Shown: in pieces, positions 24,786-32,215 of the stretch | Numbering within the stretch: the stretch's first letter is position 1 | Layout: every line of letters starts with the position of its first letter | Assembly: GCF_025457605.1 (NCBI RefSeq) | Contig: NZ_JAMZFY010000002.1 | Location: 868,001 to 932,000 of the forward strand | DNA: 64,000 nucleotides | Source: Haloarcula laminariae | Lineage (GTDB): Archaea; Halobacteriota; Halobacteria; Halobacteriales; Haloarculaceae | Reading direction: 5' to 3' | The notes under the pieces: generated by a model | Told to the model about the DNA's origin: nothing | Seen by the model: the letters and a program-made list of their open reading frames with translations, nothing else | Databases searched by the model: none | Made by a program: the position numbers and the translations under genes

Positions 24786-25337
24786 TCACGTCGATTCAAT
24801 CACCTCCTGAAGCTTTTGATAGAGTGATTCAAATTCATCTTCAGCATTTTCGGGGTCTGTTACCCCTGAGAGTGTTACTTTTCCTGTCGCAAATATCTTA
24901 AAAAGCCCTTCATATTCGGGAGGACGGTAGTCCAGTGCAGGAAAAGACTCAGGCTCATACTCGATATTCTCTATCCCAAGGAAGGGTATTAACGCTTCAA
25001 GCCGTAATTTAGAACCGAAGTCACCTCGATAGACAAGATTTCTCAACTCGCATGTATTTTTGACCTCAATTTCTCTCTCAAGCATATTTGACACTTGTCT
25101 CACAAATTTTCTATGGGTAGCATACAACTCAACAATCGACTCTGCCCCCGCAATATTGTATTTCCCAGAAGAGAATACCATGATAGTTGCGCCGTCTTCC
25201 TCAAATTGAAGACATAATCCAGGGTATGATGCTGGCTCGTATTTTTTATTTTTAGCCTCGATATCAGCATAAAGAGAAGGAAGATTCAACTCAATACCGA
25301 GGTCGTCACCCCCAACAACACTCACTACTTCAGGCAT
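24786..25337 (-). CDS. Divergent TATA-binding-protein-like factor
   Basis: 183 aa, close to the usual TBP length. Two direct repeats about 94 residues apart: EPASYPGLCLQF...IMVFSSGKYNIAGA (about 34-64) and EPESFPALDY...LFKIFATGKVTLSGV (about 128-159), each like the TBP pattern FPGL-Y...LIFSSGKI-TGA. The N-terminus VVSVVGGDDLGIELNLPSL matches the TBP start VNVVASxDLG. Of the DNA-kinking Phe positions, one is Tyr (Y38); F55, F132 and F149 remain. Strongly diverged from chromosomal TBPs. It lies 131 bases downstream of the restriction cassette on the same strand. Confidence 0.8.
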   Translation of the reverse strand: MPEVVSVVGGDDLGIELNLPSLYADIEAKNKKYEPASYPGLCLQFEEDGATIMVFSSGKYNIAGAESIVELYATHRKFVRQVSNMLEREIEVKNTCELRNLVYRGDFGSKLRLEALIPFLGIENIEYEPESFPALDYRPPEYEGLFKIFATGKVTLSGVTDPENAEDEFESLYQKLQEVIEST

Positions 25338-25468
25338 TAATAGGGTTCAAGCGTCGAGACACTTTGCTGTTTCTTGGGGGACTCAAGATTCCAATCTTGA
25401 GAAAATCACCTTTGATAAGTTAGATATTCTCTCATCTGGAGGCCAGAACAAATCTTGACTCCCTTTGA

Positions 25469-26449
25469 CTATTTAAATTGGTCAAAGCCTGACTGTGACT
25501 CACCACCATCAGAAGATGCTTGCGGCTCTTTTTCGCCTTCTAACGCTTCTTCGTCAATCACATCGTCGGATTCACTTACAGGGTCAGAAAGCACCCAATC
25601 TTCAGAGATTCGAGCGTCCAGCATGTCCAACGTGCAGACTTTCACATTTTCTGCTGATTCTTCGATGCGGGCATAGTCGTCCCACATGCTCCCAAGAAGA
25701 AGGCCAGGACCATCATTGACAAAAAGCACTTTCAAGTCCAAGTTGTGTTCTTGGCTGTACTCGGTGATTCTGGTCACAGTGTTGGCGTTGCCACCCGTTC
25801 GGTCATCTTCTTGTGCTCCACCTCTGTCGGAGTCATACCGTGCGAAACCTACCAGTTCGGGGTCGCCTGTTGGTCCGTAGAGTACAAAATCGGCAGGTGT
25901 CTTATGCTCGTAGCCTTCAAGTACGTCATTCAGTTCAATATCTCGTCCCGCTCCTCGGGGTCCTTTCAGCTCGTAGTCGTCGCTGAAATTCTCTTCGAAC
26001 CACTTGAATACTTGCTCTTCTACCCAATATCCTTTGAACCCCCTATCGGAGTGCTGGTCTAGTAAAGCAGCAAGGGTACCGTCGGGCTGTGGACGACTAT
26101 TCCAGTTATCACGCACATCTTCTATATCACGGAATTTGTGTCCGAAGTCATCGATAACCATTGACTCGTTCTTTTTCTTCTTCATCATCTCTACGCTGGT
26201 GTCTGGAGAGATATATCGGCGGAAGATACGGAGGAGTTGAGTGCGTTGCTTCTCCGTCGTAGTCCATTCATTGTTTATGATACGAAGAACGTCGGCGGAG
26301 GAGTCAGCTCGCTCTATGAGTTTACCGAACTGTTCCATATCCTCCTTGTACTTCTCTTTCGCAGGTATGAGATAGTCGGGGTAGTAATCGGCTTCAACGA
26401 AGGTAATCCAGTCTTGGCCTTCGTCTTTGTAGTCACCGAAAGTTGGCAT
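25469..26449 (-). CDS. Putative restriction endonuclease, copy A
   Basis: 326 aa. Downstream of the methyltransferase in the same direction (55-base gap). Conserved blocks shared with copy B: DWITF-E-DYYPDYL (13-27), QLLRIFRRY (71-79), KGYWVEEQVFKWFE (139-152), GPRGAGRDIELN (163-174), TPADFVLYGP (184-193), GFARYDSDRGG (201-211) with QEDDRTGGN (213-221), and VLFVNDGPGLLLG (241-253). D170, D187, E198 and the DSDRGG region could form a nuclease active site, but a textbook PD-(D/E)XK lysine is not obvious. Assignment rests on context and the two-copy comparison. Confidence 0.6.
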   Translation of the reverse strand: MPTFGDYKDEGQDWITFVEADYYPDYLIPAKEKYKEDMEQFGKLIERADSSADVLRIINNEWTTTEKQRTQLLRIFRRYISPDTSVEMMKKKKNESMVIDDFGHKFRDIEDVRDNWNSRPQPDGTLAALLDQHSDRGFKGYWVEEQVFKWFEENFSDDYELKGPRGAGRDIELNDVLEGYEHKTPADFVLYGPTGDPELVGFARYDSDRGGAQEDDRTGGNANTVTRITEYSQEHNLDLKVLFVNDGPGLLLGSMWDDYARIEESAENVKVCTLDMLDARISEDWVLSDPVSESDDVIDEEALEGEKEPQASSDGGESQSGFDQFK

Positions 26450-26504
26450 TATAACCTAGGCATAGTTCATGCCTTCATAAACCCTCGGGGAGTATCGCTA
26501 GAAA

Positions 26505-27662
26505 TTACTGCATTTCGTAGACTTCGAACGGTGAGTGTCCGCTACCCTCTTTCATTCGCTCCTGAGTAACCTCAAACGCCTCATCTCCCTTGTCCATTCC
26601 CAACCAGTTCCGATTGAGTTTATCTGCTGCTGCGAGCGTCGTTCCACTTCCCATAAACGCATCCATCACCAAGTCACCCTCGTTCGAAGAAGCCTCTACA
26701 ATCCGTTCAAGCAGGTCAATATTCTTCTCGGTGGGGTATCCCGTGATAGCCTGTTGTTGGTTGTAGTAATCGCGTTTATCGAGCCACATATCGGTCACAG
26801 GAACACCATCCCGCTGGTCGTAGTAGACTTTCTTTCTCGGGTTGCCGCTGTCCGAGAATACAATCAGTCCCTCCTCAGCCATCTCCTCCAGTTTCTCGGG
26901 CGGGTACGTCCAGTGTTTACCCTCAGGTGGTTCCATTTCACGCCACGGTTCGCCTGTTTCACCGTCTCTTTCCCCAGGGGCGTGGATTGGAACTTTCATA
27001 TATTTCCTTCCTGTCTCCTCTTCTTCATACCGATATTCCTTCATGGCTCGTTCCTTCTCCTCCTTGGTCGGCGGTCGAGACGGTCGCTCCCAGGTCTTTT
27101 TATCGCTGTTTTTAGCGTAGAAGAAGATGAAGTCCTGAACATTCCCGTATCGCTTCTTCGTGGCATTCTTTGAGTGGCACTTTTTACGTGAGATGGTATT
27201 CTCGTAGTTCTCCCGCCCGAACACATCGTCAAGAATAATTTTGACGTGAGCCATCATCTCCTCACCAATATGTACATAGATGGACCCGTCTTCAGCAAGC
27301 AACTCGTGGATAAGCACTAAACGCTCCCGAAGGTATTCGAGATACTCAGCGTCCTCAAAACTATCTCTATAAGTCGGATTGGTTCGGCCACCACCACGGG
27401 ATTCAAAAGCGTGGTCAGCGGCGTATGGTGGGTCAATATAACAGAGTGTGACCTCGCCAGCCATATCCTGCTCTTTAATGAGATAATTCATTACATCAAG
27501 ATTGTCACCGTGGTAGAGTTGGTTCGGTCGGTCACGCTCCCCCGAAGAGTACTCGTCAAGTCCAATAGTGCCAGAAATGTCAGCAACTAGTTCGACATCA
27601 GGCGGCTCTTCATTCAGCAGCTCTTGCTTCAGTGTTTCAACAGAATCTGGCCGAGCTAACAT
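26505..27662 (-). CDS. DNA methyltransferase (beta-class, DPPY)
   Basis: 385 aa. Catalytic motif IV IDPPY at residues 76-80 comes before the SAM-binding motif I DAFMGSGTT at 334-342, the order of beta-class amino-methyltransferases. DPPY suggests adenine-N6 (or cytosine-N4) methylation. Other motifs: QLYHGDNLDVMNYL (48-61) and GSIYVHIGEEM (126-136); the middle (about 180-300) is a likely target-recognition region. It protects host DNA from the putative endonucleases on either side. Confidence 0.88.
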   Translation of the reverse strand: MLARPDSVETLKQELLNEEPPDVELVADISGTIGLDEYSSGERDRPNQLYHGDNLDVMNYLIKEQDMAGEVTLCYIDPPYAADHAFESRGGGRTNPTYRDSFEDAEYLEYLRERLVLIHELLAEDGSIYVHIGEEMMAHVKIILDDVFGRENYENTISRKKCHSKNATKKRYGNVQDFIFFYAKNSDKKTWERPSRPPTKEEKERAMKEYRYEEEETGRKYMKVPIHAPGERDGETGEPWREMEPPEGKHWTYPPEKLEEMAEEGLIVFSDSGNPRKKVYYDQRDGVPVTDMWLDKRDYYNQQQAITGYPTEKNIDLLERIVEASSNEGDLVMDAFMGSGTTLAAADKLNRNWLGMDKGDEAFEVTQERMKEGSGHSPFEVYEMQ

Positions 27663-27979
27663 CCTTGTCCTCCGTTTCTTCGTAATACCCTAAGTACCCT
27701 GTGTTCTGAGATATTTGATTAAGATGTAGCGGAACCAGTCAGATAAGCACCCTTTCTGAGAAAGGATTCTATGCCCAAAATCCCCTCAATGGCTTGCTAG
27801 CGGTTTTCTACTCGGACTCTCTCATTAGTTGAATTTTTCCTCTCCTCCATTCATGGTTTTTGAGAAGAACACGACACTCAATTTTCCCTGGTAGCTAACT
27901 GTGGTTCTGTTTTCATTTCGACTTTTCATTTTGTAAGTAAGCCGCAAGAGTTACTCCCGTTTGACCTGCATTCGTTGTC
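27663..27979. other. Intergenic promoter region between methyltransferase and endonuclease B
   Basis: 317 bp between two divergent genes. A+T-rich, with several T-tracts; no ORF of note, no obvious palindrome. It must hold both promoters and any control of methylase-before-endonuclease expression. Confidence 0.5.
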
Positions 27980-28900
27980 ATGCCCAACTTCGCCGATTTT
28001 GAAGATGAAGGAGTAGATTGGATTACCATTCTTGAAGAGGATTATTATCCCGATTACTTGGAGGATGCAGTTGAGCGTCATGAGGAAGACCTCCGAAAAT
28101 TTAAACAGATTGTACATAAGGTAGATTCGTCCGCTAAAATTCTAACATATATTAATAGCAACTGGAAGACGACAGGAGATGAAGGCAAGGAGAGAAGACA
28201 ACTTCTCCGAATTTTCCGCAGATACGTCTTGCCTGTCGCATCTGTCGAAATGACCTCAGTCAAAAGTAATCATGATATGGTAGTAAATGACTTTGCTGAA
28301 TTCATTAGGCCGATAGACGAGGTAAGGGAAGTATTGAACGGTCGAGAGTTCCCTGACGAGGCTCTGGCAGGTATTCTAGACCAGCACGATGACCGTGGTG
28401 AGAAAGGCTATTGGGTGGAAGACAAAATATTTGAATGGTTTGAAACCAACTTTGGGGACGAATTCAACATCGAGGGTCCAAGAGGGGCGGGCTCGGATAT
28501 TTACCTGAATGAAGAATTCAGTGGGTACGAGCACGAAACGCCTGCAGATTTTATTGTATACGGGCCCACGGACGAACCCGAAATAATTGGCTTTGCACGG
28601 TATGACTCAGATAGAGGCGGAGGACAGGAGGACGACAGAACAGGTGGAAATGATGATAAGGTTCAGAAAATAACGGAGTACAGTAAGGAACACGACTATG
28701 ATATAAAAATACTGTTTATAGCTGAGGGTCCAGGTCTTCTTCTCGGTGATATGTGGCAGAGTAATGCAAGAACTGAACAGAAAGCGCAGAATGTCAAGGT
28801 TTGCACTCTTAAAATGATGGACGAGCGTATCTCTGAGGATTGGGTTACTTCGGACCCGATTTCTGAATCAAGCGGACCAATTATTCAAGGTGAAAAATAG
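27980..28900 (+). CDS. Putative restriction endonuclease, copy B
   Basis: 306 aa, homologous to copy A over nearly its whole length (well over half of aligned residues identical by eye) but on the opposite strand, beyond the methyltransferase. Shared blocks: DWIT-E-DYYPDYL, RRQLLRIFRRY, KGYWVEDKIFEWFE, GPRGAGSDIYLN, TPADFIVYGP, GFARYDSDRGG and QEDDRTGGN, EGPGLLLGDMW. Differences: GYEHE instead of GYEHK before TPADF, and a shorter C-terminus. Both copies look intact, which argues for heterodimeric action or two related specificities rather than a dead duplicate. Confidence 0.6.
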   Translation: MPNFADFEDEGVDWITILEEDYYPDYLEDAVERHEEDLRKFKQIVHKVDSSAKILTYINSNWKTTGDEGKERRQLLRIFRRYVLPVASVEMTSVKSNHDMVVNDFAEFIRPIDEVREVLNGREFPDEALAGILDQHDDRGEKGYWVEDKIFEWFETNFGDEFNIEGPRGAGSDIYLNEEFSGYEHETPADFIVYGPTDEPEIIGFARYDSDRGGGQEDDRTGGNDDKVQKITEYSKEHDYDIKILFIAEGPGLLLGDMWQSNARTEQKAQNVKVCTLKMMDERISEDWVTSDPISESSGPIIQGEK

Positions 28901-28978
28901 TAGAGGTTACTGAAAAAGTGACAATGGATAGAAATTCGGCTTTCTAGGCCAGCACAGAGCCAGAATATATTGCCTCTA

Positions 28979-28997
28979 TATTACTAATGTAGTAATA
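28979..28997. repeat. Palindrome inside attR
   Basis: TATTACTA-ATG-TAGTAATA, a perfect 8-bp inverted repeat 10 bp before the right attachment core. Resembles the CTTACT...AGTAAG repeat next to attL; likely a recombinase or accessory-factor site. Confidence 0.45.
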
Positions 28998-29007
28998 CTT
29001 GCGTAAC

Positions 29008-29028
29008 ATGCGCCAGATGTTCGGCTGA
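29008..29028 (+). repeat. attR core (duplicate of secY 3' end)
   Basis: Exact 21-bp copy of 8481-8501. Beyond it the sequence returns at once to the G+C-rich chromosomal style. Confidence 0.88.
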
Positions 29029-29035
29029 CCCGGCG

Positions 29036-29050
29036 GCCCGCTTTTTCGTC
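29036..29050 (+). terminator. Probable original secY terminator, now displaced
   Basis: G+C-rich run followed by a T-tract (CGGCCCGCTTTTTCG) directly after the right copy of the secY end. It would have followed secY before insertion. Confidence 0.45.
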
Positions 29051-29100
29051 TTTCGGCGTGTAGCGGCTGCACCGTTCGGCCGCGACACGCGGGCGTCTCT

Positions 29101-29241
29101 TCACTGGAGACGGTAGCTGGCGATGCTGTCGCTCTCACAGGTCGGGCACCGCGTCGCTGTCGCTGGGACAGTAGTACCACAGCGGCGACACTCGTGGACC
29201 GTCTCGGACGGGGACAGACAGTGTCGAAATATCTCAAGCAT
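29101..29241 (-). CDS. 46-aa zinc-ribbon protein
   Basis: 46 aa from the ATG at 29241 (MLEIFRHCLSPSETVHECRRCGTTVPATATRCPTCESDSI in parts). Two CxxC pairs (CRRC, CPTC) ten residues apart make a short zinc ribbon of the type common in haloarchaea. A longer frame upstream (to 29382) is arginine-rich and not protein-like. First gene after the element. Confidence 0.6.
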   Translation of the reverse strand: MLEIFRHCLSPSETVHECRRCGTTVPATATRCPTCESDSIASYRLQ

Positions 29242-29505
29242 GTGTTTCGGAACAGCCAGTGTTGAGCGCGACCGGTGTCTGGTCGCCGTCCATGGGCCGT
29301 TGCCTGTCGGTCGGTGAGACGCGAAGCGGTGACATGACGGACGATAGCCTATCCGTGTGCCGGCTCCGTTAGTAAACGGCACCTTCCGGGTAGCCGGCTG
29401 GAGAGAAGCCGTCGCGCGGCGCGTTTCACCAGGTGATAACTGACGTATCGCGGCCTGAAAACGGGGGACGGCGCCGGGTGGAGTCGTTGAAACTGGACGT
29501 GGGGC

Positions 29506-32049
29506 TCAGCTCTCGGCTTCCCAGCTGAACAGCTCAGCCTCGACCTCGTTGTTCAGCGCCCGCAGGCTGTCGCCGACGTCCTCGCCGACGGGCATCTCCG
29601 CGCGGGCCCGCTCGATGATACCGCGGACTTCCGGGAACGGTCCCATCTGTGCGCCGTTGGTCGCGGGCGTGTCCGAAGAGTCCTGGAACTGGTCGAACGC
29701 GGTGGCGAAGTGCGGGTTCTCGTCGAACCATCCCTCGCTGCGAAGCAGGTCGGCGGCGCCGTCACAGACCGGGAAGTAGCCGGTCTCGCGATGCCAGCGG
29801 GCCTGCTGTTCGGGCTGGAGGAGCCACGCGAGGAACTCGCCGACGGCCTGTTCGACCGACGGGTCGAGGTTGTCGCCGATCCACAGCGAGGCCCCGCCGA
29901 CGAGGACGCCGTTGCGGTCGTCCAGCACGGGGAGGTAGCCTGTCTTCAGGTCGAACTCGGCGCCCGACTCGATGGAGCCCAGCGACGACGTCGAGCCGAT
30001 GAGCATGGCGGCTCGCCCGTCGTGGAAGGTCTTCTTGGCCGTCCCGCGGGCCTTGATACCGGTGTTGTGATAGAGCCCGTCGGCCTCCATGTCGGTCCAC
30101 CACTGGAAGAGCTCGTGGGCGAAGTCGCTATCGAGGTAAGCCTGGTCGGGGACGCCGCTGCGGCCGTTGTCCTCGTTGACGAGCTCCTGGCCGGCTTCGG
30201 CGAACCACTGTTCGACGAACCAGGAGTAGTTCGCGAAGGTGATGCCGTAGTCGACGACGCCCGCGTCGACGAGCTGTTGGCTGGCCTCGCGGACCTCCGC
30301 GAAGGTCTCGGGCGGGTTCTCCGGGTTCAGCCCGGCGGCCTCGAAGGCGTCCCTGTTGATACACAGCACGGGGTTCGAGGAGTTGAACGGCACCGATTGT
30401 AGCTCCCCGTCGACGGTGTAGTAGTCCGAGACGGAGTCGGTCAGTGACGCTTTCGCCGACTCCGGGATGATGCGTTCGGCGGGCTTGAACGCCCCCGACA
30501 GCCGGGCCTTCATGCTCCCTATCTCGTTTATCTGGGCGATGGCCGGCATCTCGTCGGTTCCGGACGACGCCAGACTCTCGTCTAAGACCCCGTCGTAGCT
30601 GCCCAGCGAGGAGAGCCGGAAGTGGACGGAGCCGTGTTCCTCCTCGAACTCGCGTGCGAAATCGTGCAAGAGCAGGGACTTCGCGCCGCCCATCGCGTGC
30701 CAGAAGTCGACGACGGTGTCGCCTTTCGACATCGTGTGTTTCTGCCGCTCGCCGGTCGTGAACTGCGCGGCCGTCGAGCCCAGCTCCTCGGCCCGCTGGG
30801 ACATCACGCCGACCTCCTGGGTGACGTCCGTGAGCGAGTCGGCCTGGCTCTCGGCCGCCTCGGCCACCGTCTCGGCCTCCGTGGTGGTCTCCTCGCTGAC
30901 GGCGCTGACCTCGTCGACCATCGAGACGACCGACTGCGTGGTCTGGGCCTGCTGGTCGACCGCGTCGTCTATCTCCTTGATGGAGGTGTTGACCTGCTCG
31001 ATCATGTGTACCACGTCGTCGAGCCCGTCGATGGTCGAGTCGACCGCGCTGCCGGCCTGGGAGACGACCTCCTGGGTCTCGTACATGTTCTCGACGGTGG
31101 TCTCGGTCTGCTCTCGCACCTCGGAGACGGTCGAGCTTATCTCGTCGGTCGCTTCCTTGGTCTCGTTGGCGAGGTCCTTGACCTCGTTTGCGACGACGGC
31201 AAAGCCCGAGCCCGCTTCGCCCGCCCGCGCCGCCTCGATGTTGGCGTTCAGCGCGAGCATGTTCGTGTCGTCGGCCACGTCGTTGATGAACTCGGTAATC
31301 TCCTCGATGTCGCCCATCAGATTCGAGAGCTGTTCGACCTGCTGGACCATCTCCTCGGTCTTTGCCTCCATCGCTTCGAGGTCCTCGATGGCCTTGGTCG
31401 CGGCCTCCTGTGCGTTGTCGCCGCTCTCGACGGAGTCCTCGGCGGTGTTTGCCACCTCGGTCGCCGAGGCCGCAACCTCCTCGATGGTCGCGGAGATAGA
31501 GCGCATCTCGTCGCCGACCTGCTGGAGGTGTTCGTTTTGCTCGTGGGCCCCGTCGGCGATTTCGCTGATGGACTGGCTCACCTGTTCGCTTTCCCGCTCG
31601 ACGTTCTCGACCTCCGACTCGACGTCGGAGGTGGACTCGTCGACCGACGTGCTGACCTCCTTGACCTGCTTCAACATCGTGTTCCACTCGTCGAGCATCC
31701 GGTTGTAGCTGGAGACAAAATCGACGACGGAGTCGACGTTGGAGTCGATGTCGGCCCGGCGTGTCAGATCGCCCGAGGCGTTGGCGTTGACGACGCCCTG
31801 TAGCTCGGCGAGGGACCCTTCGAGGTCGTAGAGGCGATGTTGCTGGTCCTCGACGGTGTCTTCGAGCTCATCGACGCGGTCGCGGGCCTGGTCGCGCTCG
31901 TTTCGCACCTCCCGGAACTTCGCACGCAGCTCGCTGTCCGACAGCGACTCGACGTCGACGCTATCGTCGGGCTCCGCCTCCGACTCGACTACACCGCCGT
32001 CGGGAGCCGCGTCGGCCCCTGCGCTCTCGTCACTGCGGTTATCGCTCAT
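29506..32049 (-). CDS. Soluble chemotaxis transducer fused to a solute-binding-protein domain
   Basis: 847 aa, no signal peptide and no membrane segment, so cytoplasmic. Order: acidic N-tail (1-37); coiled coil (38-85); HAMP-like stretch (about 80-125, ASGDLTRRADID); methyl-accepting signalling domain (about 130-435) with the conserved tip NMLALNANIEAARAGEAGSGFAVVANEV (263-290) that contacts CheA/CheW; then from about 444 a type 1 ABC solute-binding fold (VVDFWHAMGGAKSLLLHDFAREFEEEHG, LQSVPFNSSNPVLCINRDAFEAAGLNPENPPETFAEV, GYFPV). It would sense a ligand inside the cell and steer the flagella. The fusion order is unusual. Confidence 0.88.
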   Translation of the reverse strand: MSDNRSDESAGADAAPDGGVVESEAEPDDSVDVESLSDSELRAKFREVRNERDQARDRVDELEDTVEDQQHRLYDLEGSLAELQGVVNANASGDLTRRADIDSNVDSVVDFVSSYNRMLDEWNTMLKQVKEVSTSVDESTSDVESEVENVERESEQVSQSISEIADGAHEQNEHLQQVGDEMRSISATIEEVAASATEVANTAEDSVESGDNAQEAATKAIEDLEAMEAKTEEMVQQVEQLSNLMGDIEEITEFINDVADDTNMLALNANIEAARAGEAGSGFAVVANEVKDLANETKEATDEISSTVSEVREQTETTVENMYETQEVVSQAGSAVDSTIDGLDDVVHMIEQVNTSIKEIDDAVDQQAQTTQSVVSMVDEVSAVSEETTTEAETVAEAAESQADSLTDVTQEVGVMSQRAEELGSTAAQFTTGERQKHTMSKGDTVVDFWHAMGGAKSLLLHDFAREFEEEHGSVHFRLSSLGSYDGVLDESLASSGTDEMPAIAQINEIGSMKARLSGAFKPAERIIPESAKASLTDSVSDYYTVDGELQSVPFNSSNPVLCINRDAFEAAGLNPENPPETFAEVREASQQLVDAGVVDYGITFANYSWFVEQWFAEAGQELVNEDNGRSGVPDQAYLDSDFAHELFQWWTDMEADGLYHNTGIKARGTAKKTFHDGRAAMLIGSTSSLGSIESGAEFDLKTGYLPVLDDRNGVLVGGASLWIGDNLDPSVEQAVGEFLAWLLQPEQQARWHRETGYFPVCDGAADLLRSEGWFDENPHFATAFDQFQDSSDTPATNGAQMGPFPEVRGIIERARAEMPVGEDVGDSLRALNNEVEAELFSWEAES

Positions 32050-32215
32050 ACCGGTATATCTCTAATGTGCGTATTAAGGCTCGCGTTCGCATTTCACGGA
32101 TTAATAATCGGACGCGACACATGCTGGAGAAACCCCTGAATCGTGAGGCTTCGACCTCGGGGCGAGCCCGTCCCGTTTGACTCTCCCTCGAAGGCAACGC
32201 GGTCGGCCCGAGGCC

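Larger units (their letters stand above)
8481..29028. mobile_element. Integrative element inserted at the 3' end of secY
   Basis: About 20.5 kb lies between two exact 21-bp copies of the secY 3' end (8481-8501 and 29008-29028). The interior is plainly richer in A+T than either flank. It holds an integrase gene beside the left copy, a second recombinase, a primase-helicase with a nearby repeat-rich region, many small unrecognised genes, and a restriction-modification cassette beside the right copy. No capsid, terminase or conjugation gene was recognised. It could be an integrative plasmid, a pleomorphic or tailed provirus remnant, or a satellite. Boundaries are strong; type is undecided. Confidence 0.9.

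Noticed and set aside
8481-29028. The element as a complete tailed provirus
   Set aside because: No terminase, portal, capsid or tail gene was recognised; only integration, replication and defence parts can be supported.
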